Counted from the stretch's first letter, positions 51,018-60,150 are shown. The stretch is DNA of 64,000 bases from an uncultured Clostridia bacterium (GCA_934675735.1 CAKURR010000002.1:124001-188000); one strand, 5' to 3'. The notes: generated from the letters alone by a model not told the origin. Program-made: numbers and translations.

Positions 51018-51698
51018 ATGCGCATCTTGCTTGTGGAGGATGAAAAACCGCTGTCGGCGGCGATTGTGAAGCTGCTTGCGCGGCGGCAGTTTGTCGTCGA
51101 CACCGCGTATGACGGGCCGACAGGGCTGGATTTGGCGCTGACGGGCGATTACGACGCGATGATTCTGGATGTGATGCTGCCGGGCATGGACGGGTTTTCC
51201 GTGCTCCGCGCCGTTCGGGCCAAGCAGAGCGGGATACCCGTGTTGATGCTGACGGCGCGAAGCGGGCTTTCCGACCGCGTGGAGGGGCTGGAATGCGGCG
51301 CGGATTACTACCTGCCCAAGCCCTTTCAGGAGGAGGAGCTGATTGCCTGCCTGCACGCCATCACGCGCAAAAAGGGCGGCGCGGCCAACGGCGCGCTGGC
51401 CTTCGGCGATATCGAGCTGCGCAAGGCGGATGTGATGCTCAGCTGCACGAAAACGGGCCAGAGCGTGGCGCTCGGCGCGAAGGAATATCAGCTGATGGAG
51501 CTGTTTCTGCGCAACCCGCGGCAGGTGCTCGAGCGCGAGACGATTGTGCGCCGCGTTTGGGGCTATGACGACGACGCGGAGTATAACAACTTGGCGGTGT
51601 ATCTCTCGTTTCTGCGCAAAAAGCTCGCTTTCATCGGCGCGACGGTGGAAATCCGCGCGCACAGGGGCATCGGCTATGCTTTGGAGGAGGGCGCATGA
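51018..51698 (+). CDS. OmpR-family response regulator
   Basis: A 226-residue regulator. Receiver domain 1-120 with the phosphorylatable Asp51 in MILDVMLPG, acidic pair in VEDE and the Lys in DYYLPKPF. The winged-helix DNA-binding domain (about 125-225) has LGAKEYQLMELFLRNPRQVL and AEYNNLAVYLSFLRKKL, ending RGIGYAL. AAAGGAGG precedes ATG 51018. It overlaps the kinase gene by 4 nt. The target is probably the secreted protein gene downstream and its own operon (inference). Confidence 0.93.
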   Translation: MRILLVEDEKPLSAAIVKLLARRQFVVDTAYDGPTGLDLALTGDYDAMILDVMLPGMDGFSVLRAVRAKQSGIPVLMLTARSGLSDRVEGLECGADYYLPKPFQEEELIACLHAITRKKGGAANGALAFGDIELRKADVMLSCTKTGQSVALGAKEYQLMELFLRNPRQVLERETIVRRVWGYDDDAEYNNLAVYLSFLRKKLAFIGATVEIRAHRGIGYALEEGA

Positions 51699-53035
51699 TT
51701 CAAAAGCTTCGCCGTCGGCTGACGGCGCTGGTCATCGTTTCGCTGATGCTGATTGCCGTCGGCATCGTGCTGGCGATTAACTACGCGAATATGCAGAATA
51801 TCCGCACCCAGATGTACGAAACGCTGGAAACGCTGGCGGAAAACGAAGGCCAGCGCCCCGCCGCGGCCGATAACGCCATGCGGGAGGACACCCAGCCGCC
51901 CCTGCCGGAAAATCTCCAGACTGAGGATAACCGCGAGACCCCGCCGCCCATCCCCGAAAATCCGCAGGAAAACGAAACGCGCCCCGACATGAATCCCCGC
52001 CCCAACGACGGCAGGCCGGACAGGGCGGCGCTGGCGGGCCTTTCCAATTCCTATACGATTTGGCTGGATGAGGATGGCGCGGTGAAGGAATGGACGAGCG
52101 ACCGCCGGGAACTTTACGACGACGAGCAGATTGCGCAGCTCGCCGAGCAGGCGCTCAAAAGCGGGCAGACGCGCGGCAATATCGGCAGTCAGTTTTATCA
52201 GCTGCTGACGCGCCCGGGCGGCGCGATGCTGGTCGTCATCGACGCACGCAGCGAGATGGCGAATATCCATACGCTGCTGGTGGAGACGATTGCCGTCACG
52301 GCGCTGGCGTTTGTGCTGCTGGCCGTCGGCGCGGCGCTGCTCATCGGCAGGATGCTCCGCCCGGTAGAGGAAACCTTCGTCAAGCAGCGTCAGTTCGTCT
52401 GGGACGCAAGCCACGAGCTGAAAACGCCGCTGGCCGTCATCTCCGCCAACGCCGATGTGCTGGCCGACGAAATCGGGCCGAGCGAATATCTGGGCTATAT
52501 CCGTTCGGAGATCACGCGCACCAACACGCTGGTTGAAAACCTGCTCACCCTCGCGCGCATGGACAGCGGCACGCGAAAGAAACAGGCCGCCGCGTTCGAT
52601 TTGAGCCGCGCCCTGCTCAGCATCGCCCTTCCGTTTGAAAGCGCCGTGTTCGAGGCGGGCAAAACGCTCGAAATCGATGTGCCGCAGGGCGTCGTCATGC
52701 GCGGCGACGAGGAAATGATCAAGCAGCTGGCCGTCATCCTGCTCGGCAACGCGCTCAAGTATGCCGACGACGGCAAAATCCGCCTGTCGCTGACCGCGCG
52801 CGGCAGTAAACGCATCATCGCCGTGCACAATACGGGCGAGCCGATTGCCAAAGCCGATCAGGCCAAAATCTTTGACCGATTCTACCGCGCCGACGCATCC
52901 CACAACCGCGAAAAACAGGGAAACGGGCTGGGGCTGGCCATCGCGCAGAAAATCGTCGAAGCGCATCACGGCAAAATCACCGTCTCCAGCACCAAGGAAA
53001 CGGGCACGACCTTCACCGTGACGCTGCAAGAGTAA
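51695..53035 (+). CDS. Sensor histidine kinase
   Basis: A 446-residue membrane kinase. Two transmembrane helices (about 12-32 and 190-212) flank an extracellular loop rich in Pro, Glu and Asn (about 50-115, with PPIPENPQENETRPDMNPRP, shortened here). Phospho-acceptor His about residue 240 in DASHELKTPLAVI, N box LLGNALKYADDGKI, G boxes FDRFYRADASHNREKQGNGL region and GLGLAIAQKIVEAHHGKI. It forms a pair with the upstream regulator. The Pro/Asn/Gln-rich loop echoes the low-complexity composition of the secreted protein encoded next. Confidence 0.93.
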   Translation: MIQKLRRRLTALVIVSLMLIAVGIVLAINYANMQNIRTQMYETLETLAENEGQRPAAADNAMREDTQPPLPENLQTEDNRETPPPIPENPQENETRPDMNPRPNDGRPDRAALAGLSNSYTIWLDEDGAVKEWTSDRRELYDDEQIAQLAEQALKSGQTRGNIGSQFYQLLTRPGGAMLVVIDARSEMANIHTLLVETIAVTALAFVLLAVGAALLIGRMLRPVEETFVKQRQFVWDASHELKTPLAVISANADVLADEIGPSEYLGYIRSEITRTNTLVENLLTLARMDSGTRKKQAAAFDLSRALLSIALPFESAVFEAGKTLEIDVPQGVVMRGDEEMIKQLAVILLGNALKYADDGKIRLSLTARGSKRIIAVHNTGEPIAKADQAKIFDRFYRADASHNREKQGNGLGLAIAQKIVEAHHGKITVSSTKETGTTFTVTLQE

Positions 53036-53185
53036 AACATGAATTGGTTTACGATGTCGAACTTCTTTCAAAAACTTTTTCGTTTTCAAACTTGGTTTAA
53101 TCTTCGGATGCTATTCTTACAGCGTTCCAAGGAACGGGAGCCAAAAAGAAAAAGCATGAACCCCGACGATAAGGAGGAAACAAAA

Positions 53186-53857
53186 ATGAAAACGAAAATG
53201 AAAACGAAAATGAAAATTGCGGTTTGCACATTGGTTTGCATGACGATGGCCTGCGCCGCGGCGAGCGCCGAGGGCGGCCGACAGGGCAATAAAAACGGAG
53301 GCCGCCCGCAGATGCAGCAGGGCCAGATGGGTGACCGAAACGGCATGCAGCAGCAGGGGCAGACCCCGAATATGAACGACCAAAACGGTCAGAACCAAAT
53401 GCCGAGCACGAATGATCGGAACGACCGGAATCAGGTCCCGAACATGAAGGACCTTAACAACGACCGACAGCCGAACGGCGGCGCGCAGAACAACGGCCAA
53501 AAGCCCGATGACGAGAACGCGCTGAAGGATATGCCGACGCGCCTTGACGCTAAGAAACTGCTGGAGGACGGCGTAATCGACGAGGATACCTATAACGCTA
53601 TCGAGGATTACCTCAAACAGGACGATACCCAGCAGCAGCCCGAGAAACCGGAAGGCGAACAGGATGACACTCGGCAGCAGCCGGAGAAGCCCGAGGGTGA
53701 ACAGGACGACAACACCGAAAAGCCCGAACTGCCCGCAATCGGCGGCAGTCTGGACGAGGTGCAGCTTCAGAGCCTGCTCGACGCGGGCGTGATTACCCAA
53801 GAACAGTATGACGCGATTACGGCGCCGATGGCGGCCGAAAGCGCGGAAGAGGCGTAA
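53186..53857 (+). CDS. Secreted low-complexity Gln/Asn-rich protein
   Basis: A 223-residue protein. The first codons are a perfect repeat of a 12-bp unit (ATGAAAACGAAA), giving MKTKMKTKMKI with three possible ATG starts (53186, 53198, 53210). A signal peptide (AVCTLVCMTMACAAASAE) follows, then residues about 30-115 are Gln/Asn/Gly/Met-rich. There is a helical unit (RLDAKKLLEDGVIDEDTYN), two copies of QQPEKPEGEQDD and a last helical unit (LQSLLDAGVITQEQYDAI) similar to the first. AAGGAGG precedes the first ATG. The gene lies 150 bp behind the two-component system. Function unknown; possibly an envelope or metal/stress responsive protein (inference). Confidence 0.75.
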   Translation: MKTKMKTKMKIAVCTLVCMTMACAAASAEGGRQGNKNGGRPQMQQGQMGDRNGMQQQGQTPNMNDQNGQNQMPSTNDRNDRNQVPNMKDLNNDRQPNGGAQNNGQKPDDENALKDMPTRLDAKKLLEDGVIDEDTYNAIEDYLKQDDTQQQPEKPEGEQDDTRQQPEKPEGEQDDNTEKPELPAIGGSLDEVQLQSLLDAGVITQEQYDAITAPMAAESAEEA

Positions 53858-54017
53858 AATAAAGTAAACGGTATTCCGAAAAACAGACAATCATAAAATA
53901 AGAAACCTCCTGTTGCAGAATAAGAAAAAGCTGCAACAGGAGGTTTTGTCTGCCAAGACATTTCGCAGAATATGCGCAATGGAAGCAATGCGCACAGCCT
54001 TTGATGTGTCTCGCCAT
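53817..54017 (-). CDS. Possible Cys-rich small protein, doubtful
   Basis: ATG 54017 lies 7 nt after AAAGGA on the minus strand and opens MARHIKGCAHCFHCAYSAKC, a C-x2-C-x2-C-x5-C pattern. The frame then continues through the plus-strand terminator and overlaps the end of the preceding gene, where its sequence looks like antisense noise. If real, only the first 25-30 residues may matter. Low confidence. Confidence 0.2.
   Translation of the reverse strand: MARHIKGCAHCFHCAYSAKCLGRQNLLLQLFLILQQEVSYFMIVCFSEYRLLYFTPLPRFRPPSAP
53903..53950 (+). terminator. Terminator of the secreted low-complexity protein gene
   Basis: AAACCTCCTGTTGCAG pairs perfectly (16 bp) with CTGCAACAGGAGGTTT around a 12-nt loop, followed by TTGTC. 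Confidence 0.85.
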
Positions 54018-54045
54018 AGATACATCCTTTATATTCTTCAATCTG

Positions 54046-54085
54046 AAAAACGGCCTCACTCCGAATTCAATCTGAAGTGAGACCG
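54046..54085 (-). terminator. Terminator of the peptidoglycan-binding surface protein gene
   Basis: On the minus strand CGGTCTCACT pairs with AGTGAGGCCG (one G-U pair), followed by TTTTTCAG. It lies about 85 bases past the stop at 54169. Confidence 0.75.
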
Positions 54086-54168
54086 TATATCTTATACCAT
54101 TCTGCAACTGTCTTTTATTTTCTGTCCGTTAAACCGAATGCAATCCGCTTTTTGACGAAATCCGCTGA

Positions 54169-56952
54169 TCAATAGTTCGTCCCATAAAGCTTATTCTGGG
54201 TATTCTTGCCCGCAATGCCGTCCACGGCGAGGCCGACGTCCTTCTGATAGGCGCGAACCGCGTCATACGTCCACTTGCCGTAGATACCGTCGGCGGAGCG
54301 CACATAGCTCTTATAGCCCGCGTCGATGAGCGCCTGCTGGAGCTTCTTCACCGCGTCGCCCTTGCAGCCCCAATACAGCAGGCGGTAGCCCGTGCTGCTG
54401 CCCGAGGTCGAAGCGGACGAGCCGGAGGCCGGACGCGCGGAAGAGGAATAGAGCAGCTGCTGCGTGCCGGGGTCGGCGATGCCGGTGACGGTCAGGCCGT
54501 TGCGGCTCTGGAAACTGCGCACGGCGCGATAGGTGTTGCTGCCGAAGTAGCCATCCACCGAGCCGCTGAGGTAGCCGAGCGCCTTGAGACGGCGCTGAAG
54601 CGGCACGACGTTGGCGTTATATCGGTTGGAGCGGGAAAGCGTATCGTAGCTGTCCGGCGAATAACCGGAAGCGGCCTTGGCCTGCGAGGAATAGAGCAGC
54701 TGCTGGGTGGCGTTATCCGCCTTGCCCGTGACGGCCAGACCGTTGACGGACTGGAACCAGCGCACGGCACGCTGCGTGCCGCTGCCGAAAATGCCGTCCA
54801 CACGGATGGTGTAATAGCCCAAATCCTTGAGCCGCTGCTGGAGCGTGTAGATGAGCGCCAGGCCGCGGTCGCCGCGCACCAGCGTCGGATAGGTTTCGCC
54901 GCTCTCGCGGTAACCGATGGCGCCGACGGAATAGAGCGCCGCCTGCGTCAGCTTGCCGGCCATGCCGTCCGCATTCAGGCCGTTGGCGGACTGGAACAGG
55001 CGCACGGCGGAAACCACGCTGTCGTTATAATAATTCGTCGCGGAAATCGGGTAGCCCATCTCGGCCAAGCGGCTGGTGAGCGCATACACGCCGTCGCCGC
55101 GGCTGCCGCGCTTAAGCAGCGCGTAATACGGCGTGCCGCCGACGACCACATTCACGTTATAGGAGAGGGTATTGCCCGCGCCGTAATAGACGGTCAGCGT
55201 GAAGCGCGTGCCCTGGCCGTAGGTATGCGGCAGGGTGAAGCGGACGATGCCGCGGCTGTCCGCGACGAGGGTCTGCTCATAATCGTCGGCTTTGAAGTGA
55301 ACGGTCACACCTGCGGTCGTCTTGGCAACGACGGTCAGGCTGTTGTTGTAGACGTTATCGACCTCCAGCGCAGGCTTGGTCGCCGTGCCCGTGACGACGA
55401 ACGTGCCCTGCACGGTCACACGGCTGGCTTCGTCGCCGACATACTCCGCGCTGACGGCGGTATACGTGCCCGCCGTGCGCTCAAGCTGCACGGTGAACGC
55501 ACCGTTTGCGTCGGCGGTGACGATGGCGCTGCTGCCGCCGTCCGGCACGGTAGAAACGGCAATGCGCTCATTCGGCTTGGCCGTGCCGCTGACGGTGAGC
55601 TTGTTTTCGCCCGCCGTCACGCCCGTGATGGCGATATTCACGCTCTGCTCGGTGACGTTCAGGTTCTCAATCACCGTCGCGGATACGCCCGCCTGAGACG
55701 GCGCGTAATCCACGGACACGGTATACGTGCCCGCCGCGAGGTTTTCAAAGCTGACCTTGCCGACGCCCGCCGCAATCGCGCGGGTATCCTTGATTTGGCC
55801 GTTCTGCATCAGGGTGACGGCCACGTTCAGCGGGCCGGCGGACGTCACATCCACGTCAATGCGCTTCACGCCCGCCGCCGCCGTAGCGGTGATGGCCTGC
55901 GCGGCGGCCTTGTTTTCAACGGTCAGACCGGCAATCGTCTTGCCGCCCGCGGAGCCATCCGCATAGGCGATGACCAGCGTATAGGTGCCCGCCGCAAGCT
56001 CGGTGAACGCCGCTTGGCCGCCGACGATTTTCGCCGTCTGCGCCTTGCCCGCCGCGTCGAGCAGCGTGGCGACCATCTCTTTATCCTCGGCGTTGGTGAC
56101 GGTCACGGCAATCGTCTGCCCGTTCACGGAAGCCGTCGCCTCAATCTGAGAGGGCGCGGGGGTCGGCGCGCCGGCCGCGGTCACATCCACGCTGCCGGTA
56201 TACGCCTGCACGTTGAAGACGGGCGTGGTGTAATCCACCTTGACCTTATACGTGCCCGTGGCGAGGTTTTCAAACGTCGCGATGCCGCCGCCGTTTTGCA
56301 GCGTCTTGACCTCGGTGCTGCCGTCCGGCTTGGTGAGGATGACGGTCAGCTCCATCTCGCTGCCGCCGTACACGTCAACCTCCAGCGTGCCTTCGCCTGC
56401 GTACAGGCCGACGGTAAACGCGTTGGCCGTGGGCTGCGGCGCGGGCTCGTCGCTCGGCTTCGGGGTGACTTGTTCCACCGGCGCGGCGCTTTCCGTCGGC
56501 TTGGGCGTAATCTCTGCGGTCGGCGGCGTAGTCGGCGCTTCGCCCGCCGCGGTGACGGCGATATTCTCCTGCCACGCGGATTCCTTTTCGGTGGGCGCTT
56601 TGGCATACTGCGCGATCACGGCATACTGCCCCGTCTTGAGACCCGTGAACTGCACGGCCGCCGTGCCGGACGCGGAGAGCGTCACCGGCTGCGAAGCGAC
56701 GTCCTCTTCATCCATCGTCATCAAATCGACCGTCACGTTCTCCCCCGCCGTGCCCGTCAGCTCGATATCCAGCGTGCCGTCGCCGGGGACGACGCGCGTA
56801 AGCTTGAGCGCCGCGCGGGCCGGTTCGCTCGGCGTGGCCTCCATCAGGGCAATGCCCGTATCCTCCGCCAAAACGGCGGGCGCGGCTGATGCCAGCAGCA
56901 TGCACGCGCACAGCATGGTCGCGACTTTGCGTTTCATTGTATTGCGATTCAT
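54169..56952 (-). CDS. Large surface protein with beta-sandwich repeats and four peptidoglycan-binding domains
   Basis: A 927-residue exported protein. Signal peptide about 1-30 (ATMLCACMLLASAAPAVLAE). Residues about 40-610 are repeated beta-sandwich units marked by FENLAAGTYTVSVDY-type strands (at least five copies: FTGLKTGQYAVIAQY, FENLATGTYKVKVDY, FTELAAGTYTLVIAY, FENLAAGTYTVSVDY), interrupted by a Thr/Pro-rich linker near 140-175. The C-terminal 300 residues hold four PG_binding_1 repeats (GSRGDGVYALTSRLAEMGY, LQQRLKDLGYYTIRVDGIFG, LQRRLKALGYLSGSVDGYFG, LQQALIDAGYKSYVRSADG). It should be non-covalently bound to the cell wall. ATG 56952 follows GGAGGG by 7 nt. Confidence 0.85.
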   Translation of the reverse strand: MNRNTMKRKVATMLCACMLLASAAPAVLAEDTGIALMEATPSEPARAALKLTRVVPGDGTLDIELTGTAGENVTVDLMTMDEEDVASQPVTLSASGTAAVQFTGLKTGQYAVIAQYAKAPTEKESAWQENIAVTAAGEAPTTPPTAEITPKPTESAAPVEQVTPKPSDEPAPQPTANAFTVGLYAGEGTLEVDVYGGSEMELTVILTKPDGSTEVKTLQNGGGIATFENLATGTYKVKVDYTTPVFNVQAYTGSVDVTAAGAPTPAPSQIEATASVNGQTIAVTVTNAEDKEMVATLLDAAGKAQTAKIVGGQAAFTELAAGTYTLVIAYADGSAGGKTIAGLTVENKAAAQAITATAAAGVKRIDVDVTSAGPLNVAVTLMQNGQIKDTRAIAAGVGKVSFENLAAGTYTVSVDYAPSQAGVSATVIENLNVTEQSVNIAITGVTAGENKLTVSGTAKPNERIAVSTVPDGGSSAIVTADANGAFTVQLERTAGTYTAVSAEYVGDEASRVTVQGTFVVTGTATKPALEVDNVYNNSLTVVAKTTAGVTVHFKADDYEQTLVADSRGIVRFTLPHTYGQGTRFTLTVYYGAGNTLSYNVNVVVGGTPYYALLKRGSRGDGVYALTSRLAEMGYPISATNYYNDSVVSAVRLFQSANGLNADGMAGKLTQAALYSVGAIGYRESGETYPTLVRGDRGLALIYTLQQRLKDLGYYTIRVDGIFGSGTQRAVRWFQSVNGLAVTGKADNATQQLLYSSQAKAASGYSPDSYDTLSRSNRYNANVVPLQRRLKALGYLSGSVDGYFGSNTYRAVRSFQSRNGLTVTGIADPGTQQLLYSSSARPASGSSASTSGSSTGYRLLYWGCKGDAVKKLQQALIDAGYKSYVRSADGIYGKWTYDAVRAYQKDVGLAVDGIAGKNTQNKLYGTNY

Positions 56953-57106
56953 CCTGATTCCCTCCATGATGAAAAAATCCCTTCAAATCTACGGCATCAT
57001 CTTATCACTTTTCCCGAAATTATGCAACCGACGACGCCTTCATGCGGCCTTTGCTTACAGAACGAATCACCGCCGCCGTTTCTTCCCGCAGGATGGAAAT
57101 TTTTTA

Positions 57107-57135
57107 TTGATTTTACGCTTCTTCCCATGTATGAT
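57107..57135 (+). promoter_or_regulatory. Promoter of the flavin reductase gene
   Basis: TTGATT (57107-57112), a 17-bp spacer and TATGAT (57130-57135), about 60 bp before ATG 57196. Confidence 0.6.
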
Positions 57136-57195
57136 GGAGAAAACGAAAAGCCTTTTCGGGCCGATTTCTTCCAGCGATTTCCAAGGAGGCAAAAT

Positions 57196-57852
57196 ATGGC
57201 AAACGATTTCCGCGCCATCGGCGCGACAACCTTTCTGGCGCCGATTCCGGCGGTGATGCTCTCCTGCCGCGGCACAGAGCCGAGCTTTGAGCGAAACAAC
57301 CTGATTACCGTCGCCTGGGCAGGCGTTGTCAACAGCGCGCCGCCGATGATCAGCGTCTCCATCCGTCCCTGCCGCCACTCGTATGCGCAGATTGTGCAGT
57401 CCGGCGCGTTCTGCCTGAATTTAATCGACCAATCGCTCTGCCGCGCTGCGGATTTCTGCGGCGTGAAGAGCGGGCGTGATGTGGATAAATTCAAGGAAAT
57501 GCACCTGCACGCGCGCGAAGTCGAGGGCTTCCCCTCGCCCGCGCTGGATGAAGCGCCCGCGTTTCTCTGCTGTCGGGTGAAGCAGCGCATTCCGCTCGGC
57601 TCGCACGACCTGTTCCTCTGCGCCGTGGAGCAGGTCTATGTGAAGGATACGTTCTTCGATGCGGACGGCAGCCTGCACATCGGGCGGGCCAACCTGGTGA
57701 GCTATGCGCACGGGGAATATTACCCGCTGAAAGCGCGGCCGGAGGGCTTTTTCGGCTATTCCGTCGCGCGGGAAGACGTGCTGCGCCGCCGTCTCAGCGC
57801 GCCGAAGAGCGCCGCAAAGCGCGCGCCCGCGGGGCGCGGCAAAAAGCGCTGA
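57196..57852 (+). CDS. Flavin reductase-like FMN-binding protein
   Basis: A 218-residue flavoprotein of the flavin reductase/FMN-binding split-barrel group. VMLSCRGTEPSFERNNLITVAWAGVVNSAPPMISVSIRP (split: RNNLITVAWAG, SAPPMISVSIRP) is the FMN-binding core, FCLNLIDQSLCRAADFCGVK follows the family layout, and HDLFLCAVEQVYV matches the later strand. Likely uses NAD(P)H to reduce flavin or a bound substrate. It has several cysteines (about eight). A Lys/Arg/Ala-rich tail ends it. AAGGAGG precedes ATG 57196. Confidence 0.85.
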   Translation: MANDFRAIGATTFLAPIPAVMLSCRGTEPSFERNNLITVAWAGVVNSAPPMISVSIRPCRHSYAQIVQSGAFCLNLIDQSLCRAADFCGVKSGRDVDKFKEMHLHAREVEGFPSPALDEAPAFLCCRVKQRIPLGSHDLFLCAVEQVYVKDTFFDADGSLHIGRANLVSYAHGEYYPLKARPEGFFGYSVAREDVLRRRLSAPKSAAKRAPAGRGKKR

Positions 57853-57886
57853 GCGCGCGACCATCTCAGAAAGAAGGACAACCGAC

Positions 57887-59149
57887 ATGCTCAAAAAGAA
57901 GGGCTTTCGCGGCGCGCTGGCGCTGCTGCTGGCCGTGCTGCTCTGCACCGCGATGAATTTTGCGGCGTTTATCATCGATACCCCCGCCATGCGCCAAAAC
58001 ACGGCGCAGGCCGTCGCCCTGCTCGGGCAGGAGCAGAGCCGTCCTGAAACCGTCGGCGGCTTTATCTCCTCGCGGCTGGACAATTACAGCGCGGTGCTGA
58101 TTCTCAAAACCGCCGCCTATGTCGGCGACGAGCCGTATCTGCAAAAGGTTTTCGGCGGCTTCCGCGCGGATATGCCGACCGAAGAGGGCCAGACCGACTG
58201 GGACGCCTTCTGCACCTATGCGGACGGCAGCAAGCCCGCGCCCGGCGGCCTGTCTTACAGCCGCTACTGGCACGGCTACACGTTCCTTCTGCGGCTGCTG
58301 CTGTGCATGTTCAACCTGAGCAACCTGCAAATGCTGCTGCTCTTTGCGCAGTTGGCGCTGCTGGCCCTGACGCTGCTGCTGATGGCCCGGCGCGGGCTGG
58401 AAAAGCTGATTCCCGCGTTCGGCGCGGCATGGTTTTTCATGATGCCCACGGCGATGGGCGTCTGCCTGCACTATGTGCCCAACGCGCTGCTGACGCTGCT
58501 GGCCTGCGTGCTGATTCTGCGGTTTGACCGCGCGCTTTCGCGCGGCATCGGCCTGCCCGCGTTTTTCGCGCTGGTCAGCCTGCTGATCAACTATTTCGAC
58601 CTGCTCTCCTTCCCTGTCGTGTCGCTGGTGTTCCCGCTGACGCTGCTGCTGGCGCTCGAATTGAAAGGAGACGCGGCGCTCCCCGCGCTGGTGAAGCAGG
58701 CCGTGTTTTGCAGCGCCGCGTGGGCGCTGGGCTACGCCTGCATGTGGATGCTCAAATGGGGCATCAACACGCTGATTTTCGGCAACGGCATTCTGACCGT
58801 CATCGGCGATCAGGTCTCTCTGCGGCTCTCGGTGGGCGGAGAATCACAGTCCCGCTTCTCGATTCTGCTGCGCAACATCCGCGTCATCACGGATAAGACG
58901 GCCTACCGCGTGATTCTGCTCGCGGCGCTGGCGGTTACCGTCGGCGTTTCCGTTCACAAGGGCATGAAGCCGGATGTGCGCGCGCTGGCCGTGCTCATCC
59001 CCCTGCTGATCCCCGTCATGTGGACGCTGGCGCTCTCCAACCACTCCTACGACCACACGTTCTTCACCTTCCGAACGATGTGCAGCGCCTATTTCGCCTT
59101 CTTTGCCCTGCCGCCGCTGCTCTTTCCGCGCCGCGAGGTCAAGCCATGA
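57887..59149 (+). CDS. Uncharacterised polytopic membrane protein
   Basis: A 420-residue protein with about ten membrane helices. A first helix is followed by a long outer loop (about 35-135) with YSRYWHGYTFLLRLLLCMF at its end. This layout resembles membrane glycosyltransferases or O-antigen-type proteins but lacks a clear acidic GT-C motif. AGAAGGAC precedes ATG 57887. Its stop overlaps the LysR start by 4 nt, so the two are co-expressed. Family not recognised. Confidence 0.6.
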   Translation: MLKKKGFRGALALLLAVLLCTAMNFAAFIIDTPAMRQNTAQAVALLGQEQSRPETVGGFISSRLDNYSAVLILKTAAYVGDEPYLQKVFGGFRADMPTEEGQTDWDAFCTYADGSKPAPGGLSYSRYWHGYTFLLRLLLCMFNLSNLQMLLLFAQLALLALTLLLMARRGLEKLIPAFGAAWFFMMPTAMGVCLHYVPNALLTLLACVLILRFDRALSRGIGLPAFFALVSLLINYFDLLSFPVVSLVFPLTLLLALELKGDAALPALVKQAVFCSAAWALGYACMWMLKWGINTLIFGNGILTVIGDQVSLRLSVGGESQSRFSILLRNIRVITDKTAYRVILLAALAVTVGVSVHKGMKPDVRALAVLIPLLIPVMWTLALSNHSYDHTFFTFRTMCSAYFAFFALPPLLFPRREVKP

Positions 59150-60090
59150 CCACGCGGGAGCTGCTCTACATCAAGACCATCGCCGACGAGCGCAGCATGA
59201 CCCGCGCGGCGCAGAAGCTGTTCGTCACCCAGCCTTCGCTGAGCCACTGCGTGATGAACATCGAGCAGCAGCTCGGCGCGCGGCTGTTCACGCGCACATC
59301 GGGCGGGCTGGTGCTGACCTATGCGGGGGAAAAATATTACCGCATGGCGTGCGAGGTGCTGCGCGTCTACGCGGCGTTTGAATCGGAAATCAGCGAAGAA
59401 CGAGCGCTGGCTCAGGGCCGCGTGACCGTGGGCATCACCAACTATCTGGCAACGGCGCATCTGCCGCAGATGCTGCCCGCGTTTCACAAGGAGCACCCGG
59501 GCATCGAGGTGCGCATCTGCGAGGAGACGACCGACCAGGTGGAGCGGAGCCTGCTGAGCGGCAAGCTGGATTTCGCCATTCTGCACACGGGGCCGGACGA
59601 CGGCGTGACGGGCAACCCGACGCTGGAATTTGAATCGTTGACGCGCGACCCGTTTCTCATCGCCGCGCCGCACGACGCGCGCTTGGCGGCGCTGGCCGTG
59701 CCTAAAGCGGACGCGCCGTATCCCGAGCTTGACCCCGCGCTGCTGGGCGACGAACCGTTTTTGATGATTTCGCCGGGCCAGCGCATCCGGCAGATTACCG
59801 ACCGCGTGCTGGCGGAAGCGGGCATAAAGCCGAAGATTGTGCTGACGAGCCGAAACTACGAGCTTCTGCGCCGCCTGACGGGCGAAGGCATGGGCTGCAT
59901 GATGCTGCCCAGCCGCTATATCGGGCTGCTGGGGGGCGAAAGCTATCGGCCCGCGTATTACATGATTCCGCCGAAATACCGCGCGTGGTGGGCGCTGAGC
60001 GTCGCGCGGCTGCGGGAAGCGTATCTCTCGCGCGCGGCGCAGGCGTTTCTGGCGAGCTTCAAGGAGCATCTTTCGCTGGATGCGCCGTGA
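59146..60090 (+). CDS. LysR-family transcriptional regulator
   Basis: A 314-residue regulator with an N-terminal winged HTH (LLYIKTIADERSMTRAAQKL, FVTQPSLSHCVMNIEQQLGA, RLFTRTSGGLVLTYAGE; residues about 5-60) and a two-lobed effector domain (RVTVGITNYLATAHLPQML onward). ATG 59146 overlaps the stop of the membrane protein. The hydratase gene downstream lies in the same direction 313 bp away, with its own promoter, and is the most likely target (inference). Confidence 0.9.
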   Translation: MTTRELLYIKTIADERSMTRAAQKLFVTQPSLSHCVMNIEQQLGARLFTRTSGGLVLTYAGEKYYRMACEVLRVYAAFESEISEERALAQGRVTVGITNYLATAHLPQMLPAFHKEHPGIEVRICEETTDQVERSLLSGKLDFAILHTGPDDGVTGNPTLEFESLTRDPFLIAAPHDARLAALAVPKADAPYPELDPALLGDEPFLMISPGQRIRQITDRVLAEAGIKPKIVLTSRNYELLRRLTGEGMGCMMLPSRYIGLLGGESYRPAYYMIPPKYRAWWALSVARLREAYLSRAAQAFLASFKEHLSLDAP

Positions 60091-60097
60091 GAGAGAT

Positions 60098-60150
60098 TGT
60101 GGGGCTTTGCCCCGCCACCCCACCAAAGTGCTTTCCGGTCGCCCTTTGGA
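60098..60150. repeat. Dispersed palindromic repeat, type A, degenerate copy
   Basis: GTGGGGCTTTGCCCCGCC followed by ACCCCACCAAAGTGC, a worn version of the TTTGGGGC-n-GCCCC module. The rest of the 60091-60403 gap is AT-rich and holds the promoter below. Confidence 0.5.

Noticed and set aside
51018..53035. A vanRS-type two-component system
   Set aside because: The kinase outer loop is long and Pro/Asn-rich, and no resistance genes are linked; the motifs are generic to OmpR-type pairs.
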